This document shows, one piece after another, positions 1 to 6,691 of a stretch of 12,124 bases of DNA. The DNA is taken from positions 1 through 12,124 of the forward strand of contig PJAB01001807.1 of assembly GCA_002887195.1 (NCBI GenBank), written 5' to 3'. The DNA comes from Chrysochromulina parva. Its lineage: Eukaryota; Haptophyta; Prymnesiales; Chrysochromulinaceae. Each line of letters opens with the position of its first letter. Positions within the stretch are counted from its first letter, which is position 1. The notes under the pieces are model-generated. The model made no database searches and was not told the origin of the DNA. It was given only the letters and a program-made list of their open reading frames with translations. The position numbers and the translations under genes are program-made.

Positions 1-1701
1 TGGCAGATCGAGCATCGTGCCGCCGCACCGCTTGCCCAGCGCCACGCTCAGAGAACTCGCGCCCTCGCCGAACACGAGCACCGTCCGGCCCTCGCCTAAG
101 AGATCCGAGCTCGCATCCGCTGCTGGCGTCGGCGACTCGGGCTCTGCTGCTGGTGGCGGCGCCTCAGGCGCATCCGCTGCTGGCGGCGGCGTCTCGGGCT
201 CTGCTGCTGGTGGCGGCGCCTCAGGCGCATCCGCTGCTGGCGTCATCGTCTCGGACTCTGCTGCTGGTGGCGGCGCCTCAGGCGCATCCGCTGCTGGCGT
301 CGGCGACTCGGGCTCTGCTGCTGGTGGCGGCGCCTCAGGCGCATCCGCTGCTGGCGGCGGCGGCTCGGGCTCTGCTGCTGGTGGCGGCGCCTCAGGCGCA
401 TCCGCTGCTGGCGGCGGCGACTCGGGCTCTGCTGCTGGTTGCGGCGCCTCAGGCTCTGCCCCTGCTGGCTTCGTCGTCTCGGGCTCTGCTGCTGGTGGCG
501 GCGCCTCAGGCGCATCCGCTGCTGGCGGCGGCGGCTCGGGCTCTGCTGCTGGTGGCGGCGCCTCAGGCGCATCCGCTGCTGGCGTCATCGTCTCGGACTC
601 TGCTGCTGGTGGCGGCGCCTCAGGCGCATCCGCTGCTGGCGTCGGCGTTTCGGACTCTGCTGGTGGTGGCGGCGCCTCAGGCGCATCCGCTGCTGGCGGC
701 GGCGTTTCGGACTCTGCTGCTGGTGGCGGCGCCTCAGGCTCTACCGCTGCTGGCGGCAGCGGCTCGGGCTCTGCCACCTCCGCAGCTGGTGCCTCCGCCG
801 GCGCATCTGCCATCTTGACTTCGACTGCCTTGCGGGTAGCGAGGCCGCGGTAGCGCGCCTGCAACAGGGCGGCTGACCGCTTGCGATGTTCTTTTAAGGC
901 GGCCTGCTGGTCGCGGCAGAGCTTGCCACGGTAGCTCGCTTGCAGCGCCTTCGCAGCCGCATGGCGCTCGGCGACTTCGAGTTGGCGCGCCTTGCGCTCC
1001 CTGAACCCTCGGGCCACAGACTGCATCGCCAGTGCAGCGTCGCTACGGCGCTGGATCCAGCGCCGCGCGTAGAACTGGACCTTGTCGACCGCTCTACCTG
1101 ACTGCATCGCCTCGACGATGTCGCGAAGCCGGCGCAGCCGCAGCGCCTCCTCCAGCTCTGGATCCTTGACCGGGTCCGGATCGTACGCACGTATGTTGGC
1201 GAGTGCACCCGTTGCGAACATGACCACCTGCTCGTCAGGGTTCGATGCGAGCGTTCGGAGCGCTTCCGCTGCGCCCAGATCGCGCAGTTTGGCGCACGCC
1301 TCGATCGGGTCGAGAGCCGTCACGTTCTGCAGCGCCGCCGCCGCGTACAGGTTGAGAGGATACTCCTGTGTGAGGATGTCCAACAACAATGGGAGCCCGC
1401 CGCATTGAGAGAAGAGGGCGAGCGAGAAGGCCGCGTCAGTATCGAAGACGTCGGTCAGCAGGTTGCCGATCAGCGAAAGCGAGCACTGCTTCACCTCGTC
1501 CGTCGTCTCGCGGAGGCAGTTGACCAGCATCACCATCGCACCAGTGTCTCGTATCTGCTGGCCCAGCAGCGCCGCATCGTTTCCATAGACGTCAGCGGCT
1601 ATTTCGCTGAGCGAGGCGAGCGCCGCCAGGCGTGTGCCTTCGTCCGGGTCGAGTAGCTGCTGCACCTGGCCGCTCACGATACCGTCGAGAGAATCTGCCA
1701 T
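1..1701 (-). CDS. ARM-repeat / IQ-motif protein with Ala-Pro-Glu repeat tail (partial, C-terminus beyond left edge)
   Basis: The frame opens at ATG 1701-1699 (MADSLDGIVSGQVQQLLDPD) and runs without a stop or intron to base 1, giving at least 567 codons. Residues 1 to about 200 are Leu/Ala-rich helical repeats of armadillo type, for example segments reading ALASLSEIAADVYGND, SLSLIGNLLTDVFD, AAAALQNVTALDP and MFATGALANI. Three IQ-like motifs follow at about residues 225-243, 252-268 and 279-295 (cores MQSVARGFRERK, LQASYRGKLCR, LQARYRGLATRK); such motifs usually bind calmodulin or myosin-type light chains. About residues 306-528 are a 19-residue Ala/Pro/Glu repeat. After it comes GRTVLVFGEGASSLSVALG, resembling the glycine loop of a Rossmann or SAM-methyltransferase fold, possibly DUF2431-like; this last assignment is tentative. 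The role is unknown; a Ca2+/calmodulin-responsive scaffold is an inference from domains only. It is divergent to the EGF gene at 1899. Confidence 0.82.
   Translation of the reverse strand, partial: MADSLDGIVSGQVQQLLDPDEGTRLAALASLSEIAADVYGNDAALLGQQIRDTGAMVMLVNCLRETTDEVKQCSLSLIGNLLTDVFDTDAAFSLALFSQCGGLPLLLDILTQEYPLNLYAAAALQNVTALDPIEACAKLRDLGAAEALRTLASNPDEQVVMFATGALANIRAYDPDPVKDPELEEALRLRRLRDIVEAMQSGRAVDKVQFYARRWIQRRSDAALAMQSVARGFRERKARQLEVAERHAAAKALQASYRGKLCRDQQAALKEHRKRSAALLQARYRGLATRKAVEVKMADAPAEAPAAEVAEPEPLPPAAVEPEAPPPAAESETPPPAADAPEAPPPPAESETPTPAADAPEAPPPAAESETMTPAADAPEAPPPAAEPEPPPPAADAPEAPPPAAEPETTKPAGAEPEAPQPAAEPESPPPAADAPEAPPPAAEPEPPPPAADAPEAPPPAAEPESPTPAADAPEAPPPAAESETMTPAADAPEAPPPAAEPETPPPAADAPEAPPPAAEPESPTPAADASSDLLGEGRTVLVFGEGASSLSVALGKRCGGTMLDLP
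118..787. repeat. 57-bp in-frame minisatellite, about 11.5 copies
   Basis: Units starting with gcctcaggc begin at 161, 218, 275, 332, 389, 446, 503, 560, 617, 674 and 731, exactly 57 bases apart, with partial units on both sides. Each unit encodes 19 residues of the minus-strand protein, alternating between PEAPPPAAE-type and TPPPAADA-type halves. The unit at 446-502 is the most divergent: it reads AGAEPEAP instead of AADAPEAP and has a changed flank. Because 57 is a multiple of three and the units lack stops, open frames also appear in other frames on both strands; these are by-products. Confidence 0.95.
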
Positions 1702-1898
1702 CGTGGCCGGCCGTGTGAGCAGCCGACCAAGGCGGAGGCCAACGACCCGGGGCGCTTGACAAGTAAGGGGTGTGAACCCTTTTTTTTCTCGCCTGGCACC
1801 GAACACAACCTGATCCAGACTGCTTTTTTTACTTCTCCGTGCTTGGCCGAGGTCTCGGGCCCGACCTGCTCCGCTGAGCCGCGCAGTTGAAGAGGAAC
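1702..1898. promoter_or_regulatory. Divergent (head-to-head) intergenic promoter region
   Basis: Only 197 bases separate the start codon of the minus-strand ARM/IQ gene from the ATG of the plus-strand EGF gene, so both 5'UTRs and core promoters must lie here. Two T tracts are visible on the plus strand, eight T at 1780-1787 and seven T at 1824-1830, in otherwise GC-rich DNA. I see no convincing TATA box. The assignment rests on gene orientation, not on a recognised promoter motif. Confidence 0.5.
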
Positions 1899-4234
1899 AT
1901 GCAGCAGGTCACGCTCATGGTGCTTGTCAGCGTACTCCTCTCTCTCTGCACAACGGCATCGCCCGGTGAGTGTGCCAACGGCGCCCCTGAGTTGCTGTCC
2001 TTCGCTATCCTGACCTATGGCGCGCCTCTCGTTTGTTCCTGCGCAGTCACTTGCCCCAATGGCTGCTCGGCCCACGGCACGTGCCGCAGCGGCCAGTGCG
2101 AGTGCTTTCCGGGCTTCACGTACTTTGACTGCTCCCTCAGGACGTGCGCGGGCGACTGCTCGGGCGCGGGCGTGTGCTTCAACGGTACCTGTCGGTGCGC
2201 GGACGGCTTCTGCGGCGCCGACTGCTCGCTCAAATGCTGCGTCAACGGCTGCTCGGGCCGCGGTGAGTGTGTACAGGATGGCACCTCCGCGAGCTGCCTC
2301 TGCCAGCCGGGTTACGGCGGCGCCGACTGCAGCCTGCGAGTGTGCCCAAACAACTGCTCAGCGAACGGTGTGTGCGCGCCGCCGGCGGACGAGCCGCTCG
2401 CCGTGCAGGCGCGCTGGCAGCCCGCATGCCAGTGCTTTGATGGCTTCACTGGCTTCGACTGCTCGCTGAAGGCGTGCGAAGCCGGCTGCTCCGGCCGCGG
2501 CTACTGCTACAACGGTGCGCGAACGCGCACGCACGCACGCACGCACGCTCATACGCGCCGCGCACGCACGCACGCACGCGCGCTCACACGCGCCGCGCAC
2601 GCACGCACGCACGCACGCTCATACGCGCCGCGCACGCACGCACGCACTCGCCTCGACCCACCTCGCGCCCCGGCTCGCCCCCCGCCTCACCTGATGTTTG
2701 GCGCGCCTCCTCCTCGGTCCCAGGCACGTGCCACTGCTTCCCTGGGTTCGCTGGCGAGGCCTGTACGCTGCTCGCGTGTCCAAACGAGTGCACGCATCGT
2801 GGCCGGTGCGTGGCGGGCACTTGCGAGTGCGAGGCTAAATGGGGCGGGCCGTCGTGCGAGGTGCGCGTCTGCCCAGGCGGCTGCTCGGGGCATGGCACGT
2901 GCGGCGCGGCGCACGAGTGCGAGTGCGACGAGGGGTGGGGAGGCGCAGCGTGTGCCGAGCGTGAGTGCGCAGGCGGGTGCGGCCAAGGCGGTTTCTGCCG
3001 CAACGGCACCTGCCACTGCGCGCCAGACTGGCACGGCGCGCGCTGCCACCTCCGAACATGTGCCGGCGGCTGCGGAGAGCACGGCTCGTGCTACAATGGC
3101 ACGTGCGAGTGCGCGCTCGGGTGGGGCGGCGATCGCTGCGAGAAGGCTGTGTGCCCGAACGCGTGCTCCTCGCACGGCCAATGCGTGAACACGACGTGCG
3201 AGTGCGAGGGCGGGTACGGCGGTGTCGACTGCGCCGTCGCCGAATGCCCCAGGGGGTGTTCGGGCGAGGGAATCTGCGTCGGCGGCGTGTGCGCGTGCCG
3301 CGCCGGCCGGCACGGCGACGACTGCAGCGTGGCCGCTTGCCCCGAGGGCTGTTCAAATCATGGCGTTTGCGAGAACTTTCGGTGCGTGTGTGACCCAGGC
3401 TTCAGCGGCCCCGCGTGTGCTCAGCGCTCGTGCTCGCCGCGCTGCGCCGCGCCACGTGGCAACTGCGAGGGCGGCGTGTGCCTCTGTGCCCCCGGCTACC
3501 TCGGGCCAGAGTGCGCGGAGGAAGGCTGTCCCGGCGGGTGCAACCAGCGCGGTGAGTGTGAGGGCGGCCGATGCTTCTGTGAGCCTGGTTATGGCGGCGC
3601 CGACTGCGGCCGTCGCGTGTGCCCCGGAGGCTGCTCGGGCAACGGCGCGTGCCTCGAGGACTCCACTTGTGCGTGCTACTCTGGCTTTCGAGGTGCCGAT
3701 TGCTTGCTGATGACATGCCTAGAGGGATGCGAGCCGCCACATGGCGAGTGCTACAACGGCACATGTCACTGCGCTCCCGGCTACGGCGGCATCGACTGCA
3801 CTGCACCGCTCTGTCCCGACAACTGTTCGGGGCGCGGGCGCTGTGTCGATCAGCGGTGCGAGTGCGAGGCGGGCTGGGCGGGTGATGACTGCTCTGAGCG
3901 AGCGTGCCCCGATGGTTGCTCCGGCAAGGGTGTGTGTGTCGACGGCGAGTGCAGATGCAAGCGGGGCTTCTCGGGGCTCTCGTGCGGGGCGGCATGCGTG
4001 GGCGCGGGCGGCCTCGAGTGCTCAGGACACGGCACCTGCCGGCATGACGCGTGCTACTGCCTGCCCGGATGGTCGGGACACGACTGTAACTGGCGTTCGT
4101 GCGTGCCCGAGTGCATGGGCAGCAGCGTCTGCCACAACGGCACGTGCGCTGTGCCCGACGCGCTACCCGCGCCGCAGGCGAGCGTGCAGACTAGGCCTGG
4201 CGCGTTCGAGCTCGATGCCATCGTCGAAGGATGA
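1899..4234 (+). CDS. Secreted tandem EGF-like (tenascin-type) repeat protein
   Basis: Proposed join 1899-1965, 2047-2514, 2724-4234, giving 681 residues. The start is ATG 1899; the frame is open a little further upstream but contains no earlier ATG. Residues 1-22 (MQQVTLMVLVSVLLSLCTTA then SP) are a typical signal peptide. The rest is 19 complete modules of about 31 residues with the six-cysteine pattern CxxxCxxxxxCxxxxCxCxxxxxxxxC, plus a truncated twentieth beginning SCVPECMGSSVC. Recurrent module features are GCSGxGxC, CYNGTCHC and GYGGxDC. Roughly nine Asn-x-Ser/Thr sequons are present, mostly in NGT. The tail after the last module lacks a membrane span or GPI-type hydrophobic end, so a soluble secreted or matrix protein is inferred. 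EGF arrays of this type usually mediate adhesion or matrix assembly; the ligand is unknown. Codon use matches the neighbours, so transfer is not indicated. Confidence 0.88.
1966..2046 (+). other. Probable intron 1 of the EGF-repeat gene (81 bp, phase 1)
   Basis: It opens with a canonical GTGAGT donor at 1966 and ends with a pyrimidine-rich acceptor, ctcgtttgttcctgcgcag, at 2046; ctgac at about 2009-2013 could be a branch site. Removal joins the signal peptide (TTASP) directly to the first EGF module (VTCPNGCS). The length is divisible by three and the segment has no stop, so retention would add 27 residues between signal peptide and module 1 without breaking the frame. Confidence 0.7.
2515..2723 (+). 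other. Intron 2 of the EGF-repeat gene (209 bp, phase 1)
   Basis: The donor is g|gtgcgc at 2515 and the acceptor ccccag-type tcggtcccag at 2723. Splicing restores the module as CYNG-TCHCFPGF, identical in pattern to module 16 (CYNGTCHC), and corrects the frame between the two long open segments. The split falls in the Gly codon of an NGT sequon. Most of the intron is a CGCA-rich satellite. Confidence 0.92.
2517..2652. repeat. CGCA/ACGC microsatellite with 35-bp higher-order unit
   Basis: Short acgc/gcac units are interrupted by ctcatacgcgccg or ctcacacgcgccg blocks that begin at 2548, 2583 and 2618, exactly 35 bases apart, so the array is a satellite built from a microsatellite. It is almost wholly alternating purine-pyrimidine. 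It lies inside intron 2 of the EGF gene; the apparent HARTHART-like peptides from it are artefacts. Confidence 0.9.
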
Positions 4235-4737
4235 TTATCCGGACAGGCAGAGAGGAGAGAGGCAGGCCTTGTATGACGCGCCATGCTCGACGTGTCGTAA
4301 CGTAACATCGCCTCCGCCGTGACCTGCGGGCGTGCGGGGACACACTGTTGCGGTTTTAGGCGGGGAGGGCGTGGCCCCGAGTCGTTATCCCAGTTCGAGT
4401 TAATTCGGTACGGTACTCGAATACGGTACGCACGGTCGCGAGGTGTGAGCGGTTCCATAGTGCATAGAAATATACGTAATATACGCTATACGGTTAACGG
4501 TACGGTTCCGAGGTCGCGAGGTGTGAGCGCGTTCCATAGAAATATACGTAATACGCGGCAGTACTCAGCGGCAAATCACCTCCTGGGGCGCCGCCCGCCC
4601 CCCGCGAGGACCGAGGTCAACCGTAGCTACCAACGGAACAACGCCGCCCCCGCGCCGAGCCCAATCTGTCGGTTGGAACCCGCTGAGCGCTGTGGAATCA
4701 TGATAGAGATGACAACTCAATTTGAACGGTGCACACG
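4235..4737. other. Convergent 3' intergenic region
   Basis: This 503-base stretch lies between the stop of the plus-strand EGF gene and the stop of the minus-strand NudC-domain gene, so it should hold both 3'UTRs and polyadenylation sites. No AATAAA or clear TGTAA signal stood out. Its centre (about 4395-4560) is visibly more AT-rich than the flanks, with repeated cggtacgg motifs and a duplicated block. The long open plus-strand frame crossing it is antisense to the NudC gene and is not protein-like. Confidence 0.6.
4434..4557. repeat. Imperfect direct repeat, two copies of about 46-53 bp
   Basis: Copy 1 at 4434-4486 and copy 2 at 4512-4557 share ggtcgcgaggtgtgagcg, then ttccatag, then agaaatatacgtaat. 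Copy 1 carries extra bases (tgcatag) before the AT-rich part. The surrounding sequence repeats tacggta and cggtacgg at about 4406-4430 and 4498-4505. It may be a fragment of a dispersed element; only the duplication itself is seen. Confidence 0.8.
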
Positions 4738-5721
4738 TCACGAGCCGCTAGCAGCGACGTTGGTTGGCTTCTCCCACTCGCCGAGGTCGCGCCCGAGCGA
4801 CTTGCCGATCGTATCTACCAGATGCTCCTCCATGGACTTTTCGGACTGGTCGCCGTTCAACGTTATCTCCCATGCATGCATCTCGGGGAATTTGGTGAAA
4901 AATTCCTTCCAGGCCTTCTCTGCTTTCTCAGGTGAGTACTTGGCCCTCACGCCCTTGGGCTCGGGTAGTTCGATCTTCTGCAGTCGCAGCCGGCTCCCCG
5001 TGCTCGCCATCAGGTTGACACTCTCGCCCTCCTTGCACTCAGCCGTATTGATCTCGGACTCACCTCGTAGCAGGCACGGCCACCACTTACGCAAGCTGCT
5101 GTCGACGATGAGCTTCTGCAGCGTGACAATGAGCCGGTGCGAGTCTTGCAGCTGCCACACGCAGTCGTCCACGCGCACCTTCGCGTGCAGCGCGCCGTCG
5201 ATGATGGGCGGCTGGCCACGCAGCCCCACCTCGAGGCCATCCGTCGTGATCTTGCACACGACGTCGCGCTTCGAGGTGCCAGGCGGCATCTCGACGGCCA
5301 CGGTGAGCTCGGTCAGCTCCTGCGTCCACCGGTACCCCGCGCAGATGTTGCCATTCTTGACAACCTCGATGCCCTTGCTCTCCTCCTGCTGCTGCAACCG
5401 CTGCTTCCTGCGCATCTCCATCAGCTGTTGTTGCGCGGCGATGATGTGGTACGCTTCGGCGTCGTCGCCTATCTCGACGATCTGTGGCTCGACCGCCGAG
5501 AGCACTGTGTCTTTGTGCCTGCGCAGCGCATCGCGCAGCTTGCTGCGCTCGGACAGGCCGAGGCCTGCCTTCTTCGAGTTGGCCATCGCAGCAGCCTCGC
5601 TCTTGACGAGCGATGGCACCGATAGGCCGCCGTCGATGAGAGCTGCAAGCGAGTCCTGCGACAGGCCGCCTGTCTTGCACAGCTGTCGAAGCTCGAGGAT
5701 CTCGCGGTCATCGAGGCTCAT
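4738..5721 (-). CDS. NudC-type CS-domain protein
   Basis: ATG 5721-5719 to TGA 4740-4738, 327 residues, intronless. Residues about 126-226 are a CS (CHORD/Sgt1, p23-like) domain of the NudC class: GYRWTQELTEL opens it, the central part reads GLRGQPPIIDGALHAKV, and it closes with KWWPCLLRGESEINT. NudC-family proteins act as Hsp90-linked co-chaperones and help dynein and other beta-propeller clients; that role is by family. Residues 1-75 form a helical region that does not match the usual NudC N-terminus and ends in a SAM-like GLGLSERSKLRDAL; residues 95-115 are Gln/Arg-rich and probably coiled coil. The C-terminal 80 residues (from about 250, with KAWKEFFTKFPEMHAWE) are unlike standard NudC. 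It could be a NudC-domain-containing paralogue rather than NudC itself. Confidence 0.88.
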   Translation of the reverse strand: MSLDDREILELRQLCKTGGLSQDSLAALIDGGLSVPSLVKSEAAAMANSKKAGLGLSERSKLRDALRRHKDTVLSAVEPQIVEIGDDAEAYHIIAAQQQLMEMRRKQRLQQQEESKGIEVVKNGNICAGYRWTQELTELTVAVEMPPGTSKRDVVCKITTDGLEVGLRGQPPIIDGALHAKVRVDDCVWQLQDSHRLIVTLQKLIVDSSLRKWWPCLLRGESEINTAECKEGESVNLMASTGSRLRLQKIELPEPKGVRAKYSPEKAEKAWKEFFTKFPEMHAWEITLNGDQSEKSMEEHLVDTIGKSLGRDLGEWEKPTNVAASGS

Positions 5722-6042
5722 CCTCCTGTCGCCTCGCTATCGTTCTATAGAGTGGAGGCTGCCTTCACGACATTCACGGGGTCAGGTGCTTTCCTCCAAG
5801 TTCGAGTTTGGTTGTAACCGTAGCGACAGGAGTCATTCCCGCGACGTAAGTCCTATCCACGGGACGGCCGCTCCCCGGTACATTTACGGCCGATCCGACG
5901 ATAATGGCGCCCGATGCCGCCACCACCCTCCAACATGATGTGTCCAAGTGATCCAGTTACTCGCATGCACACGCGCACGCGATGGCGGCCTCAGCAGCCG
6001 CGACGCTCTGTGGCACGCATGCAGCTCGGCAAGCCCGGCAAC
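5722..6042. other. Intergenic: NudC-gene 5' region and 3' region of the small plastid-protein gene
   Basis: This 321-base stretch sits between two minus-strand genes. It must contain the promoter and 5'UTR of the NudC-domain gene. A TATA-like ctatag lies about 25 bases upstream of the NudC ATG (plus strand 5745-5750), too close for a classical TATA box if the ATG is right. No protein-like frame, RNA gene or repeat was recognised. Confidence 0.5.
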
Positions 6043-6466
6043 TTAGTGGAACTTGACGACGCCGAGGAGCACGTAGATGCTGATGGTGACGATCATCCAG
6101 ATCGGGTCGAACCTACATCACACAGCATTACACATCGTGAGCAGCAGCAGCAGGGTAGCGCGACAGAGAGGGTGCCGAGGCAGCCGTCGCGCATCAAGCG
6201 GTGATGACTCGACCGACGACGTCGCCAGGAGTCACGGCGTCGCGGTTCGAAGAGCAAGCTGCTGGCGCTTACATCTCGTAGTGCGTCACCGGGTTGCCGT
6301 CCTTGTCATACTCGGTGACGGCCGACATGCTGACCTCAGCAAGCGGCGCGAGCGCAAACTGCGCCGCCGGCTGGACGACGCGCGACATGGCCACGCGCGA
6401 GACGGCAGCCGGCGAGAACGCAGCCGCCGAAGCGAGGCCCAGGACAGCGAGGAGGTTGCGGAACAT
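6043..6466 (-). CDS. Plastid-targeted small single-pass membrane protein (two exons)
   Basis: Complement of join 6043-6112 and 6273-6466, 87 residues. The ATG at 6466-6464 gives MFRNLLAVLGLASAAAFSPA, a hydrophobic signal peptide with a cleavage motif of ASAFAP type (Phe at +1), then an Arg/Ser/Ala transit-like stretch (VSRVAMSRVV). This bipartite leader is known for nuclear-encoded plastid proteins of haptophytes, stramenopiles and cryptophytes. Exon 1 ends EYDKDGNPVTHYE and exon 2 adds FDPIWMIVTISIYVLLGVV followed by KFH and TAA: one membrane span right at the C-terminus. Without splicing the frame stops at once (ATG TAA at the donor), so a genome ORF scan sees only a 65-residue protein with no membrane span. 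Size and topology suggest a thylakoid complex subunit, but I do not recognise the family. A tttgcag acceptor lies just 5' of the ATG (about 6475), so a 5'UTR intron is possible. Confidence 0.75.
6113..6272 (-). other. Intron of the small plastid-protein gene (160 bp, phase 2)
   Basis: On the minus strand the donor is gagat|gtaagc at 6272 and the acceptor gtgatgtag|gttcga at 6113. Splicing makes an ATG codon across the junction and adds a complete hydrophobic membrane segment plus stop. The donor is canonical; the acceptor has only a weak pyrimidine tract. The protein sense of the downstream exon is the strongest support. Confidence 0.78.
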
Positions 6467-6691
6467 TTTATTGTCTGCAAACAGGCGCGAGCGCAAATGA
6501 AGCGGTCATCGTCCAGAAGGAGCACAAAGCCGTCCGAGGGAGTGTGCGCGAGGCGGCTCTGGGATCGCAGGCAGCCGTGGCGCAGGCCGCCTGATCGGTC
6601 GTGAGCTGAGATGCGCCATTGACCTGGAAGGCAGAGATACTCTTCCCAGCGATTGGTCAGTTCTTCGCGCTGGAGCGGTGTGAATAATGAC

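Noticed and set aside
1..60. Firm assignment of the C-terminal segment to DUF2431
   Set aside because: Only about 30 residues of the possible domain are inside the window; the glycine loop alone cannot separate it from other Rossmann folds.
118..787. CRISPR-like regular spacing of the 57-base units
   Set aside because: The repeats are contiguous without unique spacers and code in frame for a protein in a eukaryotic gene.
17..853. Plus-strand open frames of up to 278 codons, Gly/Ala/Ser-rich
   Set aside because: They are by-products of the 57-base, stop-free repeat. They start with non-ATG codons, while the minus frame carries ARM and IQ motifs continuous with the repeat.
2515..2723. His/Arg/Thr-Ala repeat peptide read through the satellite
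   Set aside because: Splicing at clear GT-AG sites restores an EGF module exactly, so this part is intronic.
4319..5938. 539-codon open plus-strand frame
   Set aside because: It is antisense to the NudC-domain gene and shows no domain; high GC content makes long antisense frames common here.
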